Source: Ignavibacteriales bacterium
GTDB lineage: Bacteria; Bacteroidota; Ignavibacteria; Ignavibacteriales; SURF-24
Assembly (NCBI GenBank): GCA_026390815.1
Contig: JAPLFH010000059.1
Span: 1 to 64,000 of the forward strand
Reading direction: 5' to 3'
Length of the DNA: 64,000 nt
Shown here: piece after piece, positions 16,632-24,442 of the stretch
Numbering within the stretch: the stretch's first letter is position 1
Layout of the letters: every line of letters starts with the position of its first letter
The notes under the pieces: model-generated
What the model saw: only the letters and a program-made list of their open reading frames with translations
Told to the model about the DNA's origin: nothing
Database searches by the model: none
Program-made: the position numbers and the translations under genes

Positions 16632-17845
16632 TATCCTTCCTCCAGCTCAATTATGGCAAAAATTCCATTCTTGAACATTGATTTTCCCAGTGTGTGCTGA
16701 ACTTTAAGAATCTGAAGTTCGGTTAAAACACGATTAAGTTCGCTATCAAATTCTTTGATGTTTTTGTTTATCGATCCTTTCTCAAAAACATTTCCATGAA
16801 AATGAAAATTACTATCACCGGTAAAAATGGCGGCTGTGTTTTCAATTAGTTTTGATTTATCCTTTACAACTACACCAATAGCGGATATAATATTATTTAC
16901 ATTCGAAGCTTCAATTGGAAAATCAACCCACTCAGTAAAATTTTTCTGATCAAAAATATTTTCACCGGCAATTTTATTTTCGCTAATTGGAATTTTCCTT
17001 AAGTGCATCCCCAAAAATCCAGCGCTTTCTGCAAGGAGAACTATTCCAAAAAGATTTGCAGTTGAAAAATCGCGGGCAATTGAAACGACTTCATTAAGTG
17101 TTGCTGGATTATTTTCTCTTCCAAATTTAATTACTGCTGAATACGAACCGTTGAATCCAAATCCATATAAAAAATTGTACATAATTTTGGAATCAGATTG
17201 ACCAAACAGCATAAAATCCACAAATGAATTTTTCCTTGCTGGAAAGGAAAAGAAATTTCTTTTAATTACCAGGGATTCTCCGAATAAATTTTTATAATCC
17301 TCGTAAGATTCGCCAAGCGCTGCCAAACCGGCGCCATATTCTATTTCATTTGCGTTTATACTTATTACATCTTTTGAACTATAATCAGAGGAGCTCAATT
17401 TAGATTGATTTCCAATATTAAAAAGTTTTCCTGGCAGGGAAGTGTACTTTAAATATTCGATCGGGATATCATTTAGTTGCAGCTTTCCGGATTCTTCCTT
17501 TTCACTCAAATCAATTATTTCTGGAAGTTCATTTTTTGATTTTGCCAATCGGAAGACCTGGTTTAATCCGCTTATCCGGAAAACATCCAGAACTGAAGGA
17601 GTTAGAGAAAACAAAATTAATTCCCCGCCAATTTTTTTTAGATTTTTTTGAGTGCCCACGAAAATACGCAATCCAGCGCTGCTAATATAGTTTACACCTG
17701 TAAAATCAATTAGTAAAGTTCTTTCCCCTTTGGAAATTTGTTTTTCAAATTCCATTTCAATGTCGTAGGCGGTTATTCCATCAATTCTTCCTGTAGGTTC
17801 TAATGTTTTGTAATTGCCAAGTTGAGTAATACTAATTTGCAGCAT
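16631..17845 (-). CDS. STAS-domain protein with an unrecognised C-terminal domain
   Basis: Residues 1-110 form a STAS domain like anti-anti-sigma proteins, with the phosphorylation segment NYISSAGLRIFVGTQ and the strand TLLIDFTGV. The remaining 290 residues are not a family I know. They include EYGAGLAALGESYEDYK, a segment rich in aromatic residues (IKRNFFSFPARKNSFVDFMLFG) and glycine-rich NFLYGFGFNGSYSAV, and end in ELNRVLTELQILKVQHTLGKS. No signal peptide or membrane span is evident, so it is probably cytoplasmic. The stop overlaps the ATG of the permease fusion by one base (TAATG), which argues that STAS protein and transporter are made together. Stand-alone STAS and RsbW-like genes lie a few kilobases upstream in the same operon. 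Confidence 0.75.
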   Translation of the reverse strand: MLQISITQLGNYKTLEPTGRIDGITAYDIEMEFEKQISKGERTLLIDFTGVNYISSAGLRIFVGTQKNLKKIGGELILFSLTPSVLDVFRISGLNQVFRLAKSKNELPEIIDLSEKEESGKLQLNDIPIEYLKYTSLPGKLFNIGNQSKLSSSDYSSKDVISINANEIEYGAGLAALGESYEDYKNLFGESLVIKRNFFSFPARKNSFVDFMLFGQSDSKIMYNFLYGFGFNGSYSAVIKFGRENNPATLNEVVSIARDFSTANLFGIVLLAESAGFLGMHLRKIPISENKIAGENIFDQKNFTEWVDFPIEASNVNNIISAIGVVVKDKSKLIENTAAIFTGDSNFHFHGNVFEKGSINKNIKEFDSELNRVLTELQILKVQHTLGKSMFKNGIFAIIELEEG

Positions 17846-17872
17846 GATTTGTCCGTTTATAAATCAAATAAA

Positions 17873-18673
17873 TTATATTTTTCTCATCAAAATTATTTTC
17901 CAGTCGATTCCATAAAGATTCATTTTCTTCCAGAAAATTTCTTTCTTTTTATTCACCGTTTGTTTAACAGGGAAATCCAATTCACCGCTTCCTTCATTCT
18001 GGGAGATGATGTTTTTAACTGATTTAGTAAAACTATCCTTGTAAGAAAAAGGATCATCTTCAATTAAATTCTTTCCAATTAAAGTGGGGAGACTATTATA
18101 AATTATCTTTCCGGTGTTTTCTATTATTAAAAGATCAATTGATTTATTCTGAATAGAAACTTCCTGTAAATTTTTAAGAAATGATTCCGGACGAATTAAG
18201 ATACTGATTGCACCAAGATGCTTATTATTTTTTAATGCCGGGTATTCAAAGTCCAATGCATAAAATCCTTCCACAGCCTTAAATAAGTTACTTAAAACCG
18301 GCTGCCTGGTATCTCTCAGACGGAACACCTGTTCCTGTTTACTTATATCGGCGCCTTCAAATTCTTTATAAGTTTTCGGCTCAAGGAATTTCATTTTGCC
18401 ATCTGGAGTAACAAATGCACAATCGATGCAATAAATAAAATCATTGTAAAGCTCAATTAGTTGTTCCCGGGTTTCTTTTTCATCAATGTTAGAATTGGCA
18501 ACAGCTTCTGCTTTTTTTGCAATTTCAATTTTCATCGATTGGAAAACTGAATCAATGGATTTTTCAACGTTAGAAAAAGTTAAATTTATTTCTTTATCAG
18601 GCTGGATAGATTTTTGGCAACCGGCGGAAAATAAAACAAAAAAAATAAATAGTGCTGAAGTAGTTTTTCCCAT
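17873..18673 (-). CDS. Lipoprotein with a Cache-like sensor domain
   Basis: The 266-residue protein begins with a lipoprotein signal (MGKTTSALFIFFVLFSAGCQ; cysteine 19). The mature part resembles a single Cache extracellular sensor: a long helix (IDSVFQSMKIEIAKKAEAVAN), then strands and loops such as FIYCIDCAFVTPDGKMKFLEP, GFYALDFEYPALKNNKHLGAISILIRPES and IDLLIIENTGKIIYNSLPTL. Such domains normally sit between two membrane spans of kinases or chemoreceptors; here the domain is held by a lipid instead and lacks any signalling output. ATG 18673 was chosen because GGAG lies nine bases upstream and the lipobox follows directly. It lies between the GNAT and STAS-fusion genes and may pass a signal to a membrane partner. 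Confidence 0.72.
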   Translation of the reverse strand: MGKTTSALFIFFVLFSAGCQKSIQPDKEINLTFSNVEKSIDSVFQSMKIEIAKKAEAVANSNIDEKETREQLIELYNDFIYCIDCAFVTPDGKMKFLEPKTYKEFEGADISKQEQVFRLRDTRQPVLSNLFKAVEGFYALDFEYPALKNNKHLGAISILIRPESFLKNLQEVSIQNKSIDLLIIENTGKIIYNSLPTLIGKNLIEDDPFSYKDSFTKSVKNIISQNEGSGELDFPVKQTVNKKKEIFWKKMNLYGIDWKIILMRKI

Positions 18674-18716
18674 TGTAAGAATCTCCAGAATGCTAATTTG
18701 TTGTTCGATAATTTTC

Positions 18717-19553
18717 TTATCCAAGCTCAAAAGTTGTATTTCCAAAAACCTTGTTCAGATTAATCTTTGGTTCACCTTTGTAGTACATTCGTGCGCATTC
18801 AAAAACATATTTCATATTGTACTTACGCACAAGAGCGGTAGCAAAATCATTTGCTTCCGGAATATCAAGATAAATTTCTTTTCCATCAGCAAACTCAGCA
18901 AGACTTAGAAATAATTTTTCAGCAGCGTTAGCATTTTCTGCAAATAAAGGTCCAATCTTAAATCCAACCCGGCACGGACGAATTACTCCGTATCCAATGA
19001 TTTTGTTTTCCGCCAAAATTACTTTTGCAGAAATATTCGGCTGAGTAAGCCAGCATTTTAAAAATGTTGGACGAGGGGCGGGAAACATTTCGTTATCATA
19101 TTTTAAAACATCCTCAAACGGAACATCATTCAAATCAATTACATCGCTGTATGTTTTTCCAATTAAATTATTAGCTACATATCTTAACTGTCGATAGGCA
19201 AATTTGTATCCTGATTTTTTATAATTTACTTGCTGTTCTACAACGCCATCCATTCCGGATGTTAATCCACCTAAATAGTTAAAAGCATGTTGCCAGATTT
19301 TAATTCCGTATCCTTGTGCGCGATATTTTTTTTTTACAATGTAGAAACCCATAAATCCAAATTTGTTTCCATACTTAACCGCAGATTTGCATGCAATAAT
19401 TTCTCCATCAAGTTCACCAACGAAAAATCCGTTTGGATCTGTTTTAAAAAAACAATCGCCATCGTTTAATCCAGGATTCCATCCTTCCTGTGCTGCCAGT
19501 TCAATGGCAAAATCCATTTCTTCAGATTGTAAATTTCGTACGATAAAACTCAT
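18717..19553 (-). CDS. GNAT-family N-acetyltransferase with YitH/HsdM-type C-terminal domain
   Basis: Residues 1-135 form a GNAT fold with the acetyl-CoA-binding turn YRAQGYGIKIWQ and strand KFGFMGFYIVKKK. Residues of about 145-270 form a second domain with GYGVIRPCRVGFKIGPLFAEN and IYLDIPEANDFATALVRKY, the arrangement of YitH-like two-domain acetyltransferases. The enzyme would transfer an acetyl group to an amine; the acceptor is unknown. It is embedded in the signalling block, 18 bases after a histidine kinase gene and 43 bases before the Cache lipoprotein. Nothing in the sequence says whether it modifies a signalling protein or a small molecule taken up by the transporter. Confidence 0.87.
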   Translation of the reverse strand: MSFIVRNLQSEEMDFAIELAAQEGWNPGLNDGDCFFKTDPNGFFVGELDGEIIACKSAVKYGNKFGFMGFYIVKKKYRAQGYGIKIWQHAFNYLGGLTSGMDGVVEQQVNYKKSGYKFAYRQLRYVANNLIGKTYSDVIDLNDVPFEDVLKYDNEMFPAPRPTFLKCWLTQPNISAKVILAENKIIGYGVIRPCRVGFKIGPLFAENANAAEKLFLSLAEFADGKEIYLDIPEANDFATALVRKYNMKYVFECARMYYKGEPKINLNKVFGNTTFELG

Positions 19554-19571
19554 TTCTAATTCTCAAACCAT

Positions 19572-20756
19572 CTAAGCAAATTTTGGTAAAGATATTCTAA
19601 AAGTTGCACCTTCATTTATTTTACTTTTAGCTTCGATTGCTCCGCCATTCTTTTCTACAAGTTCCTTTACAATTAACAATCCTAAACCGGTTCCTTTTTC
19701 CTTATCAGTTCCTAAAGTTGAAAGATGCTTATCCAATTTGAATAGATTTGTTATATCTTTTTCCTGGATACCAACACCGGTATCTTTAATGCTTATTACT
19801 ACCTTATCCAATGCTTTAGACAAACTGATAGTAATTTTGCCGTCCCTCGGAGTAAATTTAATTGCATTCGATAGCAGGTTTTGTATTATGGAGTGAATCA
19901 TCGTTTCATCTGCATAAATGTAAAAAGTATCTTTGTAACGAAAGATGATATTGATATTTTTGGCAGCCGCATTCGGTGATAAAAGATTTATAACTTCGTG
20001 AATAAGTTCGGTTATATTTATTTTACACGGATTAAATGATTGTTTTCCAATACTAATCCAGGACCATTGCAGCAAATTATTTAAAAGTTTAAAAATTGCA
20101 TTTGCCGAATTATGAATTTCCCTGGAATAATTCCGCAGTTCATCAGTTGTTAAAGAATTAAATTCTTCATTTAGCATTTGTGAAAAACCAAGCAATCCTG
20201 TAAACGGGCTTTTCAAATCGTGGGCTATAATTGAAAAGAATTTATCCTTGCTGGCATTCAGTTCCCCAAGTTCATCAGAGAATTTTTGTATTTCTTCTTC
20301 ATGTTTCAATCTTTCGGTAATATCTCTAAAGTTAGTACAAACAGCTTTTTCATTTCCCCATTCAATAATATTTATTGTTAAATCCATATTGCAGAAAGCA
20401 CCATCTTTTTTAAGAACTTTTCTGGCTGCAAGTACGGACCCAAAAATTTCCAAATCATTTAATTTTTTTTCTGGAAACTGATTTATTGGTTCGGGTAATA
20501 AAACAGAGTAATGCTTTCCAATTAATTCTTGTGGATTGTAACCTAAAAGTATTTTGGAGGATTTGCTGATATCTAAAATTTTGCCAGCTTTACCATCGGT
20601 AATCATTACAACATCCAGCGACCCATCAAAAATAATTTTATATTTTTTAAGTTCGTTTGAGATTGCAATATTAGAAAACTCCAAATCTTTAAATTGTGTT
20701 TCTAATAGCTCAATTTTAGATTTTAATATTTCAATATCGTCAACTATAAAAGACAT
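19572..20756 (-). CDS. PAS-domain histidine kinase
   Basis: This 394-residue cytoplasmic histidine kinase has no membrane span. Residues 1-45 are a coiled coil (IEILKSKIELLETQFKDLEFS, in part). A PAS domain follows (about 46-165; IFDGSLDVVMITDGKAGKILD... NFRDITERLKHEEE). The HisKA helix has the phosphorylated histidine in FSIIAHDLKSPF (near 180). The ATPase domain has NLLSNAIKFTPRDGKI, DTGVGI and GTGLGLLIVKELVEKNGG. The start at ATG 20756 gives MSFIVDDIE; a TTG four codons upstream is less likely. No receiver is adjacent, but a stand-alone receiver and a receiver-PP2C protein are encoded upstream in the same operon and are possible partners. It follows the LivK-like lipoprotein gene by 25 bases. 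Confidence 0.93.
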   Translation of the reverse strand: MSFIVDDIEILKSKIELLETQFKDLEFSNIAISNELKKYKIIFDGSLDVVMITDGKAGKILDISKSSKILLGYNPQELIGKHYSVLLPEPINQFPEKKLNDLEIFGSVLAARKVLKKDGAFCNMDLTINIIEWGNEKAVCTNFRDITERLKHEEEIQKFSDELGELNASKDKFFSIIAHDLKSPFTGLLGFSQMLNEEFNSLTTDELRNYSREIHNSANAIFKLLNNLLQWSWISIGKQSFNPCKINITELIHEVINLLSPNAAAKNINIIFRYKDTFYIYADETMIHSIIQNLLSNAIKFTPRDGKITISLSKALDKVVISIKDTGVGIQEKDITNLFKLDKHLSTLGTDKEKGTGLGLLIVKELVEKNGGAIEAKSKINEGATFRISLPKFA

Positions 20757-20781
20757 TTTAAAAACCAAAGTTTAATTTAGA

Positions 20782-22017
20782 TTAATCAAGCAGTACCCAT
20801 TTATATACATCACCTTGTTTTCGAACACCCCAGTAAGCATAATAACCAAACATTCTATCACCGGCGTTATTCAATGTGGTTGCCCCGGTTAATCCATAAT
20901 ATGAGTTAGCAGTTTGCTGAAAAACTTTTTTTAAGAATTGAAAATCATCGGCTCCATCTATCGATAAATAAGCAATTGCAACTATCCAAAGCGCATCATA
21001 CGCAGCTAAACCGAAAGCATCCGGCTGATAACCAATTTCACTTTCAATTTGATTTACTATTGGTTGCCATTTGAATTTGTTTGATTGGTCAAGTCCATAT
21101 GTTGGACATGGATACTTCGTCATTTCCGCAAATCGAGCGGCAGTTGTATCAGCAATTAGTTTTTCATTTAAAACCATCCCATCACTTCCATACCATTTTA
21201 CAGAATTTAAGACTGTATCCGTAATTGCCTGCTTAAAAATATTTATTACCGCATCAAAACCGGTGATGTAAACACCAACACCTGCTTTACCATACAATGC
21301 TTGTTGTTGAAGTATTTCCGCCCTTATAGTTTGAAGATAAGATGCAAAATTAACCGTGGCAGGATCATACACAACACCTTGCGTAACGGTGCCGCCAAGA
21401 TTTATAAAACTGGCTTTTGCTGCAATTTGTAATCCCTGGTTACCGGCATCATTTCCACCAAAAGGAATATATGTTTTCATTCCTTCACTCCACATAAGCT
21501 GTGCTATCGCCGCTCCTTCAATAGAATCGGAAGGACAGAACCGGAAAATATTATCGCCGGGTATTGCTAAGTTACCGGCAGTGCTTCCCTGGCTTAAAAC
21601 CAAAATGTTATTTTGGTCAGCAAATTTTTTAATTGCAGAAACTTCTTTACTGGATTGCGGTCCGATTATAAATCTTACTCCTGAAGCAGAAAGACTTTTA
21701 ATTTTTTGTAAAGCAATGGTTGTATCAAGTTTGGTATCTTCAATTTTTAATTTTAACCGAATGTTTGAAGAAATTGATGCGAGGTAGTTGTTAATATCTT
21801 TAGTTGCAATGTTTAATGCTGCTTCGCTTGCTTTACCTAATGAAGACCAATCGCCGGTTAAAGATAGTAATGCACCAACAGTTATTTCTTTATTTCCAGT
21901 TGATTGGATAGGGGATGTATTTTCATCTGAGCATGACAAAAAGTTGATTGTAATAAATACAGCCAAAACCAGTAAAGAAATCACCTTAACTTTTAAAAAT
22001 GAAATAATTCTTTTCAC
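20782..22017 (-). CDS. LivK-type substrate-binding lipoprotein
   Basis: This 411-residue lipoprotein of the Peripla_BP_6 (branched-chain amino-acid, AmiC-like) fold has a signal peptide ending in lipobox INFLSC. The core strands are EITVGALLSLTGDWSSLGKAS, VRFIIGPQSSKEVSAI and VLSQGSTAGNLAIPGDNIFR, followed by DAFGLAAYDALWIVAIAYL. Translation most likely starts at GTG 22017, six bases after GGAG; the frame is open further upstream but without a signal-like start. No LivH/LivM permeases are nearby, so this protein probably works as a ligand sensor for a neighbouring kinase, or feeds the unusual fused permease. It lies between the STAS gene and the PAS kinase gene. Confidence 0.88.
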   Translation of the reverse strand: MKRIISFLKVKVISLLVLAVFITINFLSCSDENTSPIQSTGNKEITVGALLSLTGDWSSLGKASEAALNIATKDINNYLASISSNIRLKLKIEDTKLDTTIALQKIKSLSASGVRFIIGPQSSKEVSAIKKFADQNNILVLSQGSTAGNLAIPGDNIFRFCPSDSIEGAAIAQLMWSEGMKTYIPFGGNDAGNQGLQIAAKASFINLGGTVTQGVVYDPATVNFASYLQTIRAEILQQQALYGKAGVGVYITGFDAVINIFKQAITDTVLNSVKWYGSDGMVLNEKLIADTTAARFAEMTKYPCPTYGLDQSNKFKWQPIVNQIESEIGYQPDAFGLAAYDALWIVAIAYLSIDGADDFQFLKKVFQQTANSYYGLTGATTLNNAGDRMFGYYAYWGVRKQGDVYKWVLLD

Positions 22018-22097
22018 GTTGGACTCCTTCTTTATACCAATTGAATAAAAATTTCCTTTAAGCGAACTAAGATTATCATTAGTAAAAATCAAAAAGA

Positions 22098-22430
22098 TTA
22101 AAGTTGATTTAATGCCGCAGATAAATCGGGGTAAATTGGAAATATGGCAGTAAAGCCAGCTATTTCGAAAACCTCTTTAATATAATCTTGCAGAGAACAA
22201 AGAATAATTTTTCCGTTTGCATTTTTTAGTTTTTTAGCACCAACTAAAAGAACTCTTAATCCTGCGCTGCTAATGTAATCCATCTTGGAGCACTCAATCA
22301 CAATCTTCAGAGTTCCGCCATCAATTTCCGCAATCAGCTTTTGTTCTAAAGGTGTTGAAGTATTTGAATCGAGCTTACCGTGTATCTCCAAAATTAGAAT
22401 ATCATTTTTTTTACTTTCAACTATTTCCAC
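22098..22430 (-). CDS. Anti-anti-sigma factor (STAS domain, SpoIIAA/RsbV-like)
   Basis: The 110-residue protein is a bare STAS domain. Ser54/Ser55 in MDYISSAGLRVLLVGAKKL is the usual site phosphorylated by the partner RsbW-like kinase, which is encoded next to it (22454-22876). In partner switching, the unphosphorylated protein binds the kinase and frees its target, classically a sigma factor. Dephosphorylation is done by a PP2C phosphatase, and one is encoded at 22879-24048. A GGAG-like site (AAAAGGAG) lies upstream of the ATG. The full three-protein switch is thus contiguous. Confidence 0.93.
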   Translation of the reverse strand: MEIVESKKNDILILEIHGKLDSNTSTPLEQKLIAEIDGGTLKIVIECSKMDYISSAGLRVLLVGAKKLKNANGKIILCSLQDYIKEVFEIAGFTAIFPIYPDLSAALNQL

Positions 22431-22453
22431 TTTATAAACTCCTTTTAAGAATT

Positions 22454-22876
22454 TTAGATAATTTTTTTCTTCAGAATCGTAATATTTTTATTCTCTTTCC
22501 TTTCATATTTAATTTCATCAATTAATGTCCGTACCAGGTGAAGACCCAGTCCTCCAATCGGTTTTTCGTCTAATGGTATATCGGGCTTTACTTCAGTGCT
22601 TTCCAATATATTAAAAAGATTGGCATCATCTTGAACGGTAGCTATAATATAACCATCGCTTATTTCCAGCTTAAGTAAAATCTGGTGGACTGAGTCATCT
22701 GAATAACCGTATGATATTGTATTTGTGATAATTTCATCGAGTGATAAATTTATTGTATTAATTAATGTTGCAGGTAAGTTATAAGATTTACCAAAATCAT
22801 CTATAATTTCACCCAACCTGGTAATTTCATTTATGTTGTTTGAAAAAATAGTTTCAATAAATTTTTCGTTTGCCAT
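22454..22876 (-). CDS. RsbW/SpoIIAB-like serine kinase (HATPase anti-sigma factor)
   Basis: The 140-residue protein has a single GHKL ATPase domain: INLSLDEIITNTISYGYSDD carries the N-box (E, N), VQDDANLF stands in for the G1 box, and EKPIGGLGLHLVRTLIDEI is the G2 region. It fits the RsbW family that phosphorylates STAS proteins on serine and binds an alternative target. The G1 box differs from the usual D-x-G-x-G, which is common in this family. It starts two bases after the phosphatase gene ends and is followed by the STAS gene 23 bases on. The target it would release is not identified; neither ECF sigma factor in the window is an obvious partner. Confidence 0.93.
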   Translation of the reverse strand: MANEKFIETIFSNNINEITRLGEIIDDFGKSYNLPATLINTINLSLDEIITNTISYGYSDDSVHQILLKLEISDGYIIATVQDDANLFNILESTEVKPDIPLDEKPIGGLGLHLVRTLIDEIKYERKENKNITILKKKII

Positions 22877-22878
22877 CT

Positions 22879-24048
22879 TTATGCATTCCCAAGATACTTA
22901 ATTGCAAGTACAGTTATATCATCTGATTGCTGTACACCAACAGAATAATTATGAACATCTTTAACAATAAATTTACACAAGTCAGTTACATTCAGATTGA
23001 AATTTTCCTCAAGTCTGGAGATCAATCTTTGCTCGGAATACAAATCTTCCTTATAATCGAAGGCTTCTGTAACCCCATCCGTAAAGAGAAATAAACTATC
23101 ATTTGGTTTTAGAGTAATTTTCTTTACAGCAAAAGGAAGGCTCTCAATTATTCCAAGTGCAATTCCACCTGTCATTTCAAGTTCTTCAACTTTACCTTCA
23201 TTCCAAATTATGTATGGTGGGTTGTGTCCGCCATTTGCATATTCAATTTCACCGGTAGTAGTATTTAGTATGCCATAAAAAAGTGTTACAAACATAGAAG
23301 CAATACTTTCCGGGCAAAGTAAATTGTTAACGTGTGCAATACAATCTCCGGGTGAAAGTCCCTTTAAAGCGGTAGCTTTTAATAAAGTTCTGCTTACTGC
23401 CATAAAAATGGCAGCCGGAACGCCTTTTCCGGACACATCAGCAATTACAAATCCAAGTCTGTTATTGTCAATCATAAAAAAGTCAAAGAAATCACCACCG
23501 ACTTCTTTTGCTGCGTTCATAGAAGCAAATATTTCAAATTCTTTTCTATCAGGAAAGGGAGGAAAAACCTTTGGTAATATTGCTTCCTGAATACTGCGGG
23601 CAATTGTTAGATCGTGCTGGATTGCAATTAACTGGTCATGTTCCTTTTGAAAATTTCTTAGCAAGTCAAGTTCCAGAATCGTTTTATTTATTGTAGTTTC
23701 CAGGTCAGTAAAATCAACTGGCTTTGTTACAAAGTCAAAAGCGCCGCGGTTCATTGCAGTTCTAATATTATCCATATCACCATAAGCAGAAACAATTACT
23801 GTTCGAAGAGCAGGGTTTTTTAATTCATTCAATCTTGCCAGCAAAGTCAATCCGTCCATTTCAGGCATATTAATGTCTGTAAGAATAAGTCCAATGTCCG
23901 GGTGTTCTAATAATTTAGTAAGAGCTTGCAAACCGTTGTATGCAAAAACAAAATCATATTCATTATCCCGAATCTTTTTTCTGAATCTTTGTCTTATTAA
24001 CGATTCCAGATCCGGTTCATCATCAACAACCATAATTTTTTCGGGCAT
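22879..24048 (-). CDS. Response regulator with PP2C (SpoIIE/RsbU-type) phosphatase output
   Basis: Residues 1-125 form a receiver domain with phospho-acceptor Asp58 (LILTDINMPEMDG), the threonine/serine switch region (TVIVSAYGD) and the lysine in DFVTKPVDF. After a helical linker, residues of about 185-387 form a PP2C phosphatase of the SpoIIE type: AAKEVGGDFFDFFMI, GFVIADVSGKGVPAAIFMAV, ANGGHNPPYI and LFLFTDGVTEAFD carry the metal-binding aspartates. This is the RsbU/RssB-like fusion by which a two-component signal dephosphorylates a STAS protein. ATG 24048 was chosen; a GTG codon precedes it directly. It lies between the stand-alone receiver and the RsbW-like gene. Confidence 0.95.
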   Translation of the reverse strand: MPEKIMVVDDEPDLESLIRQRFRKKIRDNEYDFVFAYNGLQALTKLLEHPDIGLILTDINMPEMDGLTLLARLNELKNPALRTVIVSAYGDMDNIRTAMNRGAFDFVTKPVDFTDLETTINKTILELDLLRNFQKEHDQLIAIQHDLTIARSIQEAILPKVFPPFPDRKEFEIFASMNAAKEVGGDFFDFFMIDNNRLGFVIADVSGKGVPAAIFMAVSRTLLKATALKGLSPGDCIAHVNNLLCPESIASMFVTLFYGILNTTTGEIEYANGGHNPPYIIWNEGKVEELEMTGGIALGIIESLPFAVKKITLKPNDSLFLFTDGVTEAFDYKEDLYSEQRLISRLEENFNLNVTDLCKFIVKDVHNYSVGVQQSDDITVLAIKYLGNA

Positions 24049-24061
24049 CACTTCCTCGTAT

Positions 24062-24436
24062 TTATGTATTTATAGAAATTATTGCATTTTTCAATTCATC
24101 AAAGTCGATTGGTTTTGTAAGGTATTTATCGGCTCCGTACCGGATGGCTTTACTGTGTTTTTCTTCATCATCGTAAGCGGTAATCATAAATACTTTCAGG
24201 TGCGGAAATTTTTCTTTAATAACTTTCAGTAATTCCAAACCTGTCATACCAGGCATGTTAATATCTGAAAGAATAAGAACCACTTCGGCAGAACTTGTTG
24301 AGTTTAGGAATTTGATTGCGTCTTCGGCAGAAAATGCAAAGCAAAATTCTATTTTCTCATCTTTCAATTCATTCTTAAATTTTTGCTTAAACAACGATTG
24401 AATATCAAGTTCATCATCGACCACTAAAATTTTCAT
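24062..24436 (-). CDS. Stand-alone CheY-like response regulator
   Basis: The 124-residue receiver domain has no output domain. The acidic pair DDE (7-9), phospho-acceptor Asp58 in LILSDINMPGMTG, the switch region FMITAYDDEE and the lysine in KYLTKPIDF are all present. It starts six bases after the end of the large sensor kinase gene, which is its likely phosphodonor. It may act as a phosphate sink, a relay to the next gene product, or by protein contact. Its close similarity in sequence and length to the receiver of the next gene suggests a duplication. Confidence 0.94.
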   Translation of the reverse strand: MKILVVDDELDIQSLFKQKFKNELKDEKIEFCFAFSAEDAIKFLNSTSSAEVVLILSDINMPGMTGLELLKVIKEKFPHLKVFMITAYDDEEKHSKAIRYGADKYLTKPIDFDELKNAIISINT

Positions 24437-24442
24437 TATTTA

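Noticed and set aside
22098-22876. RsbW-like and STAS proteins as regulators of the ECF sigma factors at 12373 or 42609
   Set aside because: RsbW-type kinases act on sigma-B/sigma-F-type factors or other targets, and both ECF factors have their own membrane anti-sigma genes.
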